Source of the DNA: Schistosoma mansoni
Lineage: Eukaryota > Platyhelminthes > Trematoda > Strigeidida > Schistosomatidae
Reading direction: 5' to 3'
DNA: 64,000 nucleotides
Assembly (NCBI RefSeq): GCF_000237925.1
Contig: NC_031498.1
Location: 4,386,229-4,450,228 of the forward strand
This document shows positions 34,378 through 47,343 of the stretch, piece by piece. Below the pieces are notes generated by a model that did not search any database, was not told where the DNA came from, and saw only the letters and a program-made list of their open reading frames with translations. Within the stretch, counting starts at the first letter, position 1. Each line of letters starts with the position of its first letter. Both the position numbers and the translations under genes were made by a program.

Positions 34378-37300
34378 CAACTCCTCCTGTAGGCCCTCTG
34401 GGGGCTACAGCTGGTCTCAAGCCTGGATAAAAAAGGAGGGTTGGGTTAACGACCCCATCCCGTAGAAAACCAACTCGCTAAAAAAGCTAACAAGAAAGAA
34501 TTATTCGAACCATTTAAACTCTGACCTGGGAGTAAGGAGGTCTTCATTTAGATTAGTTATGGCCCATCATAGTGAAAGCCGAGTTCCTTCGGAAGCCACG
34601 AGGCCGATGCCCCTTCTGACAACTAGAGTAACCATCTATCTAGGTACATGGAATATTCGTACAACGTGGGAGACCGAGAGAGTCTTTCAAATTGCCACAG
34701 AAATGAGAAAATGCAATCGGGAGGTGCTTGGGATCAGTGAAACACATTGGACGCAGGTTGGACAACGACAACGACTAGCTTCAGGGGAGCTTCTGTTACA
34801 CTTTGGCCATGGAGTAAAAAATGCCCTACATACACAAGGCGTTGCACTGATGTTGTCCAAACAAGCACAAAATGCACTTATAGGATGAGAATCTCATAGA
34901 CCAAGGATCATCAAGGCCTTCTTTAAAACAAAGAAAGAGGGCATTACAATAAATATCATTCAATGCTATGAGCCTACAAACGACTACAATGCAGACGTTA
35001 AAGATCGATTCTGCGACAGGCTGCAGTCAATCGTTGAGAAGTGCCCAACAAAGGACCTGACCATTCTAATAGGAGATTTAAATGCCAAGGTTGGAATGGA
35101 TAGAACCGGATATGGAGACATCATGGGACGACATGGACTGGGAGAAAGGAACGAAAACGGTGAGAGATTTGCAAACCTATGTGTCTTCAATAAACTGGTC
35201 ATAGGCGGTACTATATTCCAGCACAAACGCATACGCGAAGCCACATGGACTTCACCGGATCACACTACGCAGAACTAAATCGACCATATCTGCATCAACA
35301 AAACGTTCAGGAGGACGATGGAGGATGTGAGAACCAGGAGAGGAGCTGACATAAGATGGAGTCGAAACGCGATTGACTATGATCACCACTACAAGAATAT
35401 TACGTGCCAGATATCGAGTTGGATCCCTCGGTAAGCCAGAGACCAGAAGGCTGTTGACGGTTGAAATGAGATATATTTGTTGGCGATCTCGTGGTATCGA
35501 AAGATTACCGAGACGTGCCAAAGTTTGCAAGCGTAACTACTGAGCGCACTCGAGTTTGTGCAAGGTCACAGGCAACGGAAGAAAGTGTGTGTTTTGTCCG
35601 CTTAAAGAAACAAGTACAGAAGAACAATCACTGTTACCATTGGTTATAATAATAATTGTTTCAATTATACCAATCTCATTCTCGTTACAAAAGTAGGTCA
35701 CTACAAGATCATCACTTGCTGGTCGTCAAGATGAAATTAAAACTAAGAAGCACTGGACAACGGGGTGGACAACATCACAAAAGTCTAATACGGCTTTCCT
35801 TCGCGATACTGACAAACTCAATAAATTCAAGATAGCCCTCAACAATAAGTTCCAGGCCTTTCATGATCTACTCAATGGAGAGGGAACTGCTACTGGAAAG
35901 GGATAAAAGAGGTAATCCCTTCAACATATCAGGAGGTTCTAGGCTACAGGAATCGCCACCATAAGGGACGGATCACTTTTGATGTACTGGATAGTATTCA
36001 GGAAAGGAGGAACAAGAAGGCAGAAATCAATATCAACCGAACAAGATCGGAGGAAGCCAAGGCACAAGCCGAATACACAAAAGTAAACAAGCAAGTGAAG
36101 AGGAGCGTCAGAACCAACAAACGTAAATATGTGGAAGATTTAGCAATGACAGCGGAAAAGGCTGCAAGAGAAGGAAACATGAGACAACTGTATGATACAA
36201 CAAAGAAACTCGTTGGAAATACCCTAAACCAGAACGACCAATGAAAAGCAAGGAAGGCAAGGTAATCACTAACATTGAAGAACAACGGAACAGGTGGGTA
36301 GAAAACTTTAAAAAACTCTCGAACCGACCAGCTCCACTGAACCCACCCAACATCGAAGCAGCACCCACGGACCTCCCAATCGATATTGTCCCACCAACAA
36401 TTGAAGAGATCAGCATGGCCATAAGACAAGTCAAGAGCGGCAAAGCAGCAGGACCGGACAATATTCCAGTAGAGGCACTGAAAGAAGATATAGCAGAAAC
36501 TGAAAAGATACTCCACGTTCTCTTCAGTAAAATTTGGGGTGTAGAACAAGTACCAACAGACTAGAAAGAAGGACTTCTGATGAAAATATCAAAAAAAGGC
36601 AATCTCAGCAAGTGTGAGGATTACAGAGACATCACTCTTCTCTCAATACAAGGAAAAATATTCAACAGGGTGTTGTTAAACAGAATGAAGGACTCCGTAG
36701 AAACCTAACTCCGAGACCAAGGCTAAATTCCGTAAGGATCGATCGTGTACAGACCAAATCACAACTCTACGTATCATTGTGGAACAATCAATCGAATGGA
36801 ATTCATCACTCTACATCAACTTCATTGACTACGAGAATGCATTCGATAGCGTGGACAGGACAATACAATGGAGGCTTCTTCAACACTACGGCGTGCCTGA
36901 GAAGATAGTCAATATCATACGGAATTCCTATGATGGATTAAACTGCAAAATCGTACATGGAGGATAGTTGACAGACTCGTTCGAGGTGATGACCGGTGTC
37001 AGACAAGGTTGCTTACTCTCACCCTTTCTATTTCTCCTGGCGATCGACTGGATCATGAAGACGTCAATATCTGGAGAGAAGCACGGGATACAGTGGACAG
37101 CCAAGATGCAGCTGGACGATCCAGACTTCGCAGATGATCTGGCTCTTCTATCTCACACGCAACAACAAATGCAGGAGAAGACGACCAGTGTAGCAGTAGC
37201 CTTAGCAGCAATAGGTCTCAATATATACAAAGGGAAAAGCAAGATTCTCCGATACAATACAGCATGCACCAATCAGATTTAACTTGACGGGGAAGCTTTG

Positions 37301-37724
37301 GGGGATGTGAAAACCTTTACATATCTGGACCGCATCATTGATGAACACGGTGGATCCGGTGCGGATGTGAGGGCGAGGATCGGCAAAGCAAGAGCAGCAT
37401 ATTTACAACTGAAGAACATCTGGAACTCAAAACAACTGTCAACCAACACCAAGATCAGATTTTTCAATACATATTGTATGTGGAGAAAACTTGGAGAACT
37501 ACGAACGCCATCATCCAGAAGATACAGGTGTTTATTAACAGTTATCTACGCAAGATACTTCGGATCCGTTGACCAGACGCTATGAGCAACAAGCTACTGT
37601 GGGAGACAACAAACCAGATTTCAGCGGAGGAAGAAGTCAGGAAGAAGCTCTGGAAGTGGATAGGACACACATTGAGGAAAGCAGCTAACTGAGTCACAAA
37701 GCAAGCCCTCACATGCAATCGTCA
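34378..37724 (+). pseudogene. Second RTE-clade element, decayed and interrupted
   Basis: Collinear with the element at 22933: 5' UTR, endonuclease (YLGTWNIRTTWE, ISETHW, LIGDLNAKVG), linker, and reverse transcriptase (TGVRQGCLLSPFLFLLAIDW, FADDLALLSHTQ). It is broken by many stops and frameshifts and by a 347-bp insertion at 35358-35704. The 3' end is lost where a hammerhead SINE begins at about 37725. Several residues are intact where the first copy has stops, so the two are independent insertions. Confidence 0.85.
35358..35704. mobile_element. 347-bp insertion within RTE copy 2, solo-LTR-like
   Basis: It interrupts the RTE sequence (before: GGAGCTGACATA; after: ATCATCACTTGCTGG) and is flanked by the direct repeat AAGAT (35353-35357, 35705-35709). 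Length and 5-bp duplication would suit a solo LTR, and it ends CACTAC as does the LTR ending at 3311, but no TATA or poly(A) signal is obvious. Could also be a SINE. Confidence 0.5.
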
Positions 37725-38068
37725 CAGGGGTTTGTGGAGAATATAGTACTTTTGCAGTTGAAATCACGAATCAGTCTAAACTAGACTATAGCTGAAAAAC
37801 TGGAAACACTAGATAGCCCTTTCGTCCTAGTATGGGACTCCACAACCCCTCATGCGGGACCCGGGCCTAGGACCTCCGGTCTCGTCCGCGAACGCTTTAC
37901 CTTTGTATCACTGAGTTGGCATCTAACGATGTTAATGTCTAAATTCAGTCGATCCATGATCTTGAACGGTCCTTCATCCATTGTCTTACACTTGACACGG
38001 ATTGGACTCCACTGGTCACTGCTCCTCAGCAGAACTCGAGGAGCTACATCTTGAATGCAAGAATGAGT
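37725..38068 (-). mobile_element. Hammerhead SINE, copy 2
   Basis: On the minus strand it has the family order: leader, tRNA-like head, GGAGTCCC...GGACGAAA, tail and terminal CACAAACCCC. The CTGA box of the ribozyme is lost and the head is diverged. Its insertion defines the 3' break of RTE copy 2. Confidence 0.8.
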
Positions 38069-40329
38069 GGAATTTTTCTGTTGAAACATTAACAAAAAGT
38101 CAAGTTGAACGAAGAAATATTTATTACTAGTCTTTTGTAACTAGTTGTGATAGTTAAATGATTATGAAAATTCACCTATTTCAGTTTTAATCTTTAAAAC
38201 GTTGAGTTACCTGTTGGTTACTGCATAGTTGAATTAACTCACTATCATCCACTCATTTTTAAAATATATATTAATGTGGTGTATGCTACTTACGTTGACA
38301 GATATAAACAGTATGTAGTACCAATCGGAATTGGAATACCTGCGAACAGAAGACTGAGAAGACTGAAATGAAGAGAAGAGAGAAAAATAAAGTGAAAGCC
38401 ATCAAGATAACAGCGGGAGTGAAGGAACAATGAAGTTCGTAAGATACAATTCAAAGAAGATATACAAATTATGTACTTAATGTACGGTCTTCACATTTCA
38501 CTAAACCTCTTTGTAATTTTGTATTGAATGATAAATTGGTTCTCCCACCTTGATTTTCGTACACTAAATTATTAGTGTAGTGCCCTGGTGAAGAACTAAA
38601 TGAAAAAAACCTCTTCACTCAATTTGTATTTTTGAAATGGAATAATCAGGTCTGATCTAACTACAAAATTAAAGACGTTGAAATTAGTGTGGAAATGTAC
38701 CAAAATAAAACCGTGTGAATAATAATTAGAATAAATATCATAAATAATATAGGTCAAGAGAAAAGTTAGTGTGATCAATGACCGGATCAAAGATTACCCA
38801 AACTATGAACTGTTATAAATTAAATAAGCAATGGTAATGATAGAATGAGTGATAAATAATGTGTTTAAAAGTATGAGACCAGAAATCCTCAAATCAAAAT
38901 AAACTTAAGCTTCGAAATTTAGAGGTGAAGAGGTCATGTACATTTAGTGTATTCGACCACCATGTAATAAACAGAAATACTGATATATTGGGTTGAGATT
39001 TTAATCAATGTAGGAAACATAATTGATTTATTAGTTACCGAAGATCATCATCAACGTCAAAGGTTCACCTCATTTGAAGTAGTAACACTGAAAACTATGT
39101 AGTACTGAATAGACATTTTATGATGGGATGAGACTCATGAATAATATCAACGGACGACTATCAAGGGGTCAAACCCTGAAATTTCAGGTGTCGTCAACTG
39201 TTGACTGTTAAACTGGTGAGTTAGTATATACTAATAAGGATTTCCAACTACAGTGGACTAGTGATATAGCCTGAAGATCACTCATCAAGTGCCAGTGGTG
39301 ATAACTGTTTTACTCAAGAACTGTCTGGACTTAACTAGTCATGAATTTACTCCAGAATTTCAGGAATTGACCAACTAGTTAAACCAATCTTCACACAACT
39401 ACTAAATCAGTAATGATAATTTTTTACTACAATTCTCTGTCAACATCCATTTTGTAAAATATGCATACGTATTGTTGATATAACAGTGTGTTTTAAATCC
39501 ATCAAAGAACCGAATTACACGACTGAGATACAAGCGAAACCAAAGTTCGTAAAAAAGCGATTGGTCTAGAAAGCTGGTCCTTATTGAGCAACATACATAA
39601 ATTAGTTACAAACCACAACGTGTTAGGTTTCTGTGGCGCTCAGCCTGTATTTAAGTCTGAAAATGATCCCTGTAATGAAGACAAAGAATAATTATAACAT
39701 ACGATAATACAAAGGATAGCTGATAACTATGTCTAATCTTGATAACAGTTTATCAGCACGCAAACACTGAAACAAGTGCAAACAAAAATGGAAACCGTTG
39801 CGCTTAAACAAAGATTAACCTATTATGCAAAAAACCGAAAACAACTGCTAAAGGGATTGACATAAAGCAATTTTAATGATGAATACAATAAATGTTATAA
39901 GTATATGTAAATTCTTTGGAATACCACTCGATAAACTTGAGCCACGACATACGCTTACAGATTGCTGGAAGTAAATTGTTTACTGAATATTAATAAGTAG
40001 TATAAAACAATACACAAAAAGTTGACGGGAAGTGAGTAAAGACAGAATGTAAATCAACATAACGCCGCTCTCCAAATAGAGTGTTTTTAATTATTCTTAC
40101 TGATTATATATTTGGTATGAAGACATTCAGGGATGACAATGATACAATTTACCCTAGTCACAGTTACTCTGGGGAGTTTTTCCACGCTCTACTACTCAAT
40201 CGTCCGCTCATTCTAATAAACAAATCTATGTATGTATAGGTCTTTTCAAGAGTTCGGGAATTCGTACAAACTAAATCCATTAGAGCGCTGCTTTTTCGGA
40301 ATCATGAATAATATAACCTGCAGAAGATA
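38069..40329. other. AT-rich DNA without recognisable gene
   Basis: Only short ORFs without any recognisable domain, and no repeat that I could match elsewhere in the window. Confidence 0.5.
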
Positions 40330-40343
40330 TGATTAAACTTGCT

Positions 40344-41080
40344 TACTTACATCTGTTACCCCTTGTGGAGGAGTATAGGCCGCACACCAGCATCATCCAT
40401 CCAACCCTGTCATGGGCAATTCTTTCCAGTTCTTTCCAGTTAAGATTCATCCTTTTCATATCTGCTTCTATTTACCGGCTTAATGTGCTCTTTAGCCTTC
40501 CTCCTTTCCGTTTCCCTCCACGATTCCGAGTGAGGGATTGCCTCGTACTGCAGTTTGATGATTTTCTTAATGTATGTCCTATCCACTTCCAACGTCTTTT
40601 CCCAATTTCCTCTTCAACTGGAAGCTGGTTTATACTCTCCCATAAAACGCTGTTGCTGATAGTATCCGTCCAGTGAATGTTGAGTATTTTGCGAAAACAA
40701 CTGTTTATAAATACTTGTACTTTTGATGATGTCTGTGGTAGTTCTCCACGTTTCTGCTCCGTAGAGTAGAACTGACATTCTCGACGTTCGTATTGAAGAT
40801 TGTGACTTTGATATTGGTTGACAGACAGTTGTTTTGAGTTCCATATGTTCTTCAATTGTAGGAATGCGGCCCTTGTTTTGCCAATCCTCACCTTTACATC
40901 TGCATCCGATCCTCCTTGTTCATCGATGATGCTTCCCAGGTACGGGAATGTTTCCACCTCTTCCAGAGTTTCTCCATCAAGTGTTATTTTGTTTGTGTTC
41001 TCCGTGTTGTATTTGAGAATCGTGTTTTTTCCTTTGTGTATGTTGAGGTCTATTGATGCAGAGGCTGCTGCTACATTAGT
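40344..41080 (-). mobile_element. 5'-truncated RTE element, copy 3
   Basis: The minus strand matches the C-terminal RT and 3' UTR of the RTE copies ([46 protein letters not shown]) and ends near GGGGTAACAG as the full copy does. A 14-bp direct repeat TGATTAARCTTGCT with one mismatch (40330-40343, 41081-41094) fits a target duplication, so this is a normal truncated insertion. Confidence 0.87.
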
Positions 41081-41867
41081 TGATTAAGCTTGCTAGTTGT
41101 GTAAAATCTGTTTATACTGTGTAGTAGTTTGTTTTAATTTCCATAAACCACCTATTCGCAAATGTTGACGCCTGCTTGGCTAAGAATCGTCTGAAAATTA
41201 GTCAGTGTTTTTTTAGGTTCATACCCATACTATAATTTCTCCGGCCTCAGATACAGACGTTTAAAATTGATTTCTATGACAAGTCCAATCAAAACAATGT
41301 AATTATGACATGCATTATCAATTAATAGCAATAACGGCAAAAAATATAATAACCATCAACTAATACCGAATTGTCAAACGACTGCTTTGAAGAGAAATAA
41401 ACAATAAAGATACATTTAGACGAATAGCAGTTGATTAAATCTACTCATTCTGAAAATATTGAATGATTAATGATGCGGTTGAGCTCGTTTACTTATTTAA
41501 AGTCGAAATCTAGAAATTACACAACTCTCCGGTGCTCGTTCCGTTTTTATAAATGGCTCAATAAATGCCAGTCCCTATAATTAAACCAGTTTACCCAAAT
41601 AAATATAGATGGTGGCAATCCTAAATGGAAGGTAACAGTATAAACGTATTTCTATACAAGTAGACCGTATCTGGAGTGACGCACTCTCAATATTAAAGGA
41701 ACGCACTGTTACTCATTCATTTATCAATGCATTATAGCATTCAGCTTTTCAGATTATTATAAATTTACCTACGAGCACGAATTTCTTGTTGATAATATCC
41801 GATCATCATTGTGACCATCCATTAGACTATTGGTTGAAGTCGAAATTGCGCCCCTTGGTGCTGAACC

Positions 41868-41940
41868 AGCTGTATTAGTGGTTAAGCATTCATCACCAGA
41901 CTCGAAGGTTATGGGTTCCATCCCTAGCGACGTTGCAAGT
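41868..41940 (+). repeat. tRNA-like SINE head
   Basis: TATTAGTGGTTAAGC (A-box like) and GGGTTCCATCCC (B-box like) lie about 45 bp apart, with tRNA-like spacing, but the acceptor stem does not close. Most likely a tRNA-derived SINE or decayed tRNA. Confidence 0.4.
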
Positions 41941-42335
41941 GAACATTGCCGAGGGATCTTATACTAAAACGAAACAACTTTCCAGTTTTCCCTCGTTTTC
42001 AATGTCACCCCAAATTAGATCAGTTCATGGCGAATGCCAACTACACACCAAACCAATAAACAATATTTCATTTTTTTATATTGTAATTCAATTATACACA
42101 ATTCAAGCTAAATTCAACTTCTTTAGCCATCTAATACATTGAATGTTGTTGAAAGTAGCGAATTATCACAGTAGACTCCATTATTTCCATTTTATTTTAG
42201 ATTAGTATTATAATAACAAAAGAATATGTGAAATTATTTATTTAATTCAAACAAATTAAGAAATGATGACTATATACATGACTATCCTACAACCTATACT
42301 TGTTGTACTTCAAACACGAAAAAAACTTCAGGGGA
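41941..42335. other. AT-rich DNA without recognisable gene
   Basis: No supported feature between the tRNA-like head and the broken exon at 42338. Confidence 0.4.
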
Positions 42336-42337
42336 AG

Positions 42338-42612
42338 AAAAGCTTTATGACGGTACTCAGTTCACTCTAATTGATAAAGCAAAATTGTTATATCAATCTG
42401 GAGACTATGTTGAATGTCTTCGTCTTCTTAAAAAAAGCCTACAACCTTAAGTAATGTGATAAAGTAAAGCGGAAAATTGAAAGGATCAAAAATTATGTGA
42501 ATGAAAACAGAATTCCCGTTGATCACTATGATCATAAGTTGCACACTAATAATGCTGTTACTGCAGTTGACCATGATAATGAAAATCATTATTCATCAAT
42601 ATTGAAATGGTA
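42338..42612 (+). pseudogene. Broken exon with helical repeat-like motif
   Basis: One frame reads EEKLYDGTQFTL, then DKAKLLYQSGDYVECLRLLK; a frameshift and stop near 42450 are followed, in another frame, by DKVKRKIERIKNYVNENR and a hydrophilic tail. The paired helices with a GDY turn look like a TPR-type repeat. The segment ends in a good splice donor (G|GTATGT, about 42611). No family could be named with confidence. The frame damage argues for a pseudogene. Confidence 0.45.
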
Positions 42613-42786
42613 TGTTTTCACATTTTATCTGTTTTAATTTGTTAATCCAATATTGTTTTTTTATATTTGTAATGCTTGAATCTTTGAATCGTAAAGTTTA
42701 TTGAGTACCAAATGATGTCGTTTAGATTCGACGTTGATTCTGCTACTGTGAATAATAGACCTGTGTGAGCACAGAAATAAGATGAG

Positions 42787-42788
<2 letters not shown>

Positions 42789-42837
<49 letters not shown>
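42789..42837. repeat. AT dinucleotide microsatellite
   Basis: About 22-24 AT units, immediately after a short AT-rich spacer. Confidence 0.95.
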
Positions 42838-43189
42838 TAATTTAGAATGAAGCATACAACTTTTAGTAAGTTTTTACGTAGTATGCTACTAAATAAGGTA
42901 GCTTCTTGTGTCGTTTACGCTAAAGGTGAAAAGGAAGCAAGAAATGAATATTTCAATTAGATATAACAAAATCGTTCAATATAATCAACAAACAAAGAAA
43001 TTCGAATTTATCGTGCTTTGATGAAGTCGTTATCATAAAATATTTAAACGAAATCGGTGCATAAAAAGATAGTCATTATGACCATGACAAACTTCCTGTA
43101 GGACTAAGATAAAAACGGTACAATTCACCTTAATATTTAGATTTCTGTTTCTGGTGGTAAAACCTTTAAAGATGGAGCCACCTTATTTA

Positions 43190-43660
43190 AAACTACAGCC
43201 ATTAACGTCTGCAACAACGATATCGTGCTGCTAAACAACAGAATAAGTCATACGAGCAATTTTCTCACATTTTAAAGACTCAAAAGGTAATGTTATTTTC
43301 TAAAACTTTGTAGCATAATTCTCAAATTTGGCTGCAAATATTAAGCAACTTATGCGACTTGTAGACAATGTTGCATTTCAGATAATTGAGAATAGTCCTT
43401 ACAGTTTGTCGGAGTTTCACTTTCCTCTGTCAACTGAGGAAGAGTTGGAGACCCTGGAGACCTGTCTTCGATAAGATGTCAGGGATAGATTCGTAAGTTC
43501 ACATGCTTATTTGATAAATCATTCACAATTCAGATAGCCGAGGTGAGCAAATTAATGGATGGCACAACTGAGACGTTTCTCAGATACATTCTGGAGTACA
43601 TCCTTGGCCAAGAATTTTCTATTAATTTAACACACAGAATTTCCTAAAGCCTATATTCCC
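43190..43660 (+). pseudogene. DUF4806-like protein, decayed exons
   Basis: A first piece encodes RLQQRYRAAKQQNKSYEQFS and ends at a donor (AAG|GTAATG, about 43286). A second piece reads NIKQLMRLVDNVAFQIIENS, LSEFHFPLSTEEELETLE, then after an in-frame TAA DVRDRF, a 41-bp intron-like segment (GTAAGT...TTCAG, about 43493-43533), and IAEVSKLMDGTTETFLRYIL. FPLxTxEELExLE followed by a helical region is the pattern of DUF4806 domains, which are common in flatworm proteins. Stops show it is dead. Confidence 0.5.
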
Positions 43661-44032
43661 TCATAGTCTACCTTTATTTCCTGATTCTTATATGTTAGAG
43701 TCTCAAACCCAATGCTCTCTTAGTACACAAAATACATTCTGGCCAGGCAGAAAATTGCTACAATTATACACAGCTTGAATTTCGTGATAAACTAAACAAA
43801 AATTCGACAATATTTGGTTTCTAAAATGATAGCAAATGGAAGAAACAGATACTGTAGTAAAACGCTCAAATTAAATCACGAGAAATCGGTGAGTATGATG
43901 CACGGAGAAAAAAATAAACAATAAATAACGCGTCCAAAATGATATTTAAGTCAGAGCAATAAAAAGCGTGATGATACAAATAAAAAAAAGATCGATAAGC
44001 GGGATTACGATGAAGATAGTGTAATAGCGGGA

Positions 44033-44105
44033 AGTCAAGTAGTATGGTGGTCATCACGTTCGCCTCACACGCGAAAGGTCCCCGGTTCGAACCCGGGCTG
44101 GACCA
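44033..44105 (+). pseudogene. Chimeric tRNA-Val at array 2 left edge
   Basis: The 3' 59 bases (from 44047) are identical to the array tRNA-Val(CAC), but the first 14 bases read AGTCAAGTAGTATG. This matches in 9 of 14 positions, far more than random flanking DNA. Two acceptor pairs are lost (A1-C72, A5-G68), G12 is A, and the universal A14 is G. The B box and terminator are intact, but the A box and fold are damaged. It looks like recombination between the array and another tRNA or tRNA-derived sequence. Confidence 0.75.
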
Positions 44106-45654
44106 GGCTAGCCTGCGGCTTTTACTATGCAGGTCGAAATGCACGCCTGACAGCATGTGAACGACGCTCTCCTCGTGGCCGTGTCACCACACACGACCAA
44201 CAATGATAGGTCGTGAGGTAGACGTTGGTCAGCGGATATGCGAACAGTCGGTATCTGACGGACGTGTCCACAGTGACAATGACGTCGGAGCAATAACATG
44301 CATTCTGACACCCGTGAACAGCACACTGATCAATACGTCTGGCTCGTGTGTTCGCTAAACGCCTGCATTATTTGTGATGTTCAGACGGGTAAATTTGTGT
44401 GAAGTTGACTGGGATTGGTCGGTGTGCACGTGACTGGTCGATTCATGCGACCACATGTGTTCTCTGACTGGGTGCACAAGATTGTGTCCACCGGATTCGC
44501 TAGCACCATCGCATTTCACTGTGGTAGTTGATTGTCAGTGATGAATACACTGAATTTCATGTGAACAGCACAATATTTTCTGTCGGAAACCATGGGTTTG
44601 TTCTCGTGAAATCGAGAGGTGATATCACCATGTTGATGTAGTTGATGATGATGATGATGATGATGATGATGCTGTAGGTGTCGGTGTTTTTGGGTGTTGG
44701 TGTTGTGGGTGGTGGTAGTTGTGTTGGTGAATTGTGTAAGTGAACGTATATCCACATTTCAGTGATGTGGATTAATTTAAGAGAGGAAATGTGTGGAGGA
44801 GTTGGGATGTGCTGTGGAAGAGGCATTGAGAACACACGAAATGAGACTCGGTCGATTGGCCATCACACATTGTATGTCTTCACTACCGAGTGCTTTGCTT
44901 GTACAGTTCCCACTCACGATAAGTGGTTGACACTTCCCATCAGTGAAATGACAGGTGTTGGGTACAAATTCAATCTTGTCATGTCGATCGTATTCAAACG
45001 TGCAAAGAGATTGTGCTAGGCTCTCATGGGTGGATAATATTGCTTGCGTTCACTCAGCATCACGTGATGATGACAAACTATGATTGGTGGGTTGTAAGTG
45101 GATAGTTGTCGGGCACCGAATTCATGAAGGACCAGTGTGAGTAAATATGTTGGAGTGTAGATTGAGACAGCGAGTTGTGCAAGTGCTTCTCGTGATGGAG
45201 ACAAGTGATCGGGTGGTGTGGATGAGCTATTCAAATTGTCTGATTGTTGCCTGTTAGAGATCGTCAGTTGGAGACAGTAGCCAAGTGGAATGGAGAGAAA
45301 TGTTGAGTGCAGAATAGTCTGGTATGTTTTTCCAATGCGGATAGAAGGCGTCGTCTTCGTAGTCGTGGTCATGGCCACGGTCATGATCAAGTTCATGTTA
45401 ATCGGATTGTAGTGGATGGAGTATACGATTTGGAGGGGAGTGTGTGAGATGTTTGTGATTGGCTTGATCGTTTGGTCGAGTGATGAGTGATCGATGGTTA
45501 GTTCGTTAGTGTGTGAGTTAGTTATTGAGTAAGTTAGCTAGTGAGTGAGTGAGTGATTGAGTTGGTGAGTTGGTGAGTTATTTATTTAGTTTGTGGATTT
45601 GTGAATAAATGGTGGTGTGGTGAGTGTGGGATGTTGTTGAGTGGTCGGGTGGTC

Positions 45655-45727
45655 GGTCCAGTGGTGTAGTGGTCATCACGTTCGCCTCACACGCGAAAGG
45701 TCCCCGGTTCGAACCCGGGCTGGACCA
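45655..45727 (+). tRNA. tRNA-Val (CAC), array 2 copy 1
   Basis: All 73 bases identical to the gene at 8444; first intact copy after the chimeric one. Confidence 0.97.
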
Positions 45728-47270
45728 GGCTAGCCTGCGGCTTTTACTATGCAGGTCGAAATGCACGCCTGACAGCATGTGAACGACGCTCTCCTCGTGG
45801 CCGTGTCACCACACACGACCAACAATGATAGGTCGTGAGGTAGACGTTGGTCAGCGGATATGCGAACAGTCGGTATCTGACGGACGTGTCCACAGTGACA
45901 ATGACGTCGGAGCAATAACATGCATTCTGACACCCGTGAACAGCACACTGATCAATACGTCTGGCTCGTGTGTTCGCTAAACGCCTGCATTATTTGTGAT
46001 GTTCAGACGGGTAAATTTGTGTGAAGTTGACTGGGATTGGTCGGTGTGCACGTGACTGGTCGATTCATGCGACCACATGTGTTCTCTGACTGGGTGCACA
46101 AGATTGTGTCCACCGGATTCGCTAGCACCATCGCATTTCACTGTGGTAGTTGATTGTCAGTGATGAATACACTGAATTTCATGTGAACAGCACAATATTT
46201 TCTGTCGGAAACCATGGGTTTGTTCTCGTGAAATCGAGAGGTGATATCACCATGTTGATGTAGTTGATGATGATGATGATGATGATGCTGTAGGTGTCGG
46301 TGTTTTTGGGTGTTGGTGTTGTGGGTGGTGGTAGTTGTGTTGGTGAATTGTGTAAGTGAACGTATATCCACATTTCAGTGATGTGGATTAATTTAAGAGA
46401 GGAAATGTGTGGAGGAGTTGGGATGTGCTGTGGAAGAGACATTGAGAACACACGAAATGAGACTCGGTCGATTGGCCATCACACATTGTATGTCTTCACT
46501 ACCGAGTGCTTTGCTTGTACAGTTCCCACTCACGATAAGTGGTTGACACTTCCCATCAGTGAAATGACAGGTGTTGGGTACAAATTCAATCTTGTCATGT
46601 CGATCGTATTCAAACGTGCAAAGAGATTGTGCTAGGCTCTCATGGGTGGATAATATTGCTTGCGTTCACTCAGCATCACGTGATGATGACAAACTATGAT
46701 TGGTGGGTTGTAAGTGGATAGTTGTCGGACACCGAATTCATGAAGGACCAGTGTGAGTAAATATGTTGGAGTGTAGATTGAGACAGCGAGTTGTGCAAGT
46801 GCTTCTCGTGATGGAGACAAGTGATCGGGTGGTGTGGATGAGCTATTCAAATTGTCTGATTGTTGCCTGTTAGAGATCGTCAGTTGGAGACAGTAGCCAA
46901 GTGGAATGGAGAGAAATGTTGAGTGCAGAATAGTCTGGTATGTTTTTCCAATGCGGATAGAAGGCGTCGTCTTCGTAGTCGTGGTCATGGCCACGGTCAT
47001 GATCAAGTTCATGTTAATCGGATTGTAGTGGATGGAGTATACGATTTGGAGGGGAGTGTGTGAGATGTTTGTGATTGGCTTGATCGTTTGGTCGAGTGAT
47101 GAGTGATCGATGGTTAGTTCGTTAGTGTGTGAGTTAGTTATTGAGTAAGTTAGCTAGTGAGTGAGTGAGTGATTGAGTTGGTGAGTTGGTGAGTTATTTA
47201 TTTAGTTTGTGGATTTGTGAATAAATGGTGGTGTGGTGAGTGTGGGATGTTGTTGAGTGGTCGGGTGGTC

Positions 47271-47343
47271 GGTCCAGTGGTGTAGTGGTCATCACGTTCG
47301 CCTCACACGCGAAAGGTCCCCGGTTCGAACCCGGGCTGGACCA
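47271..47343 (+). tRNA. tRNA-Val (CAC), array 2 copy 2
   Basis: Identical tRNA. The unit upstream of it carries two private substitutions (GAGGC to GAGAC near 46437; GGGCACC to GGACACC near 46729). Confidence 0.97.
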
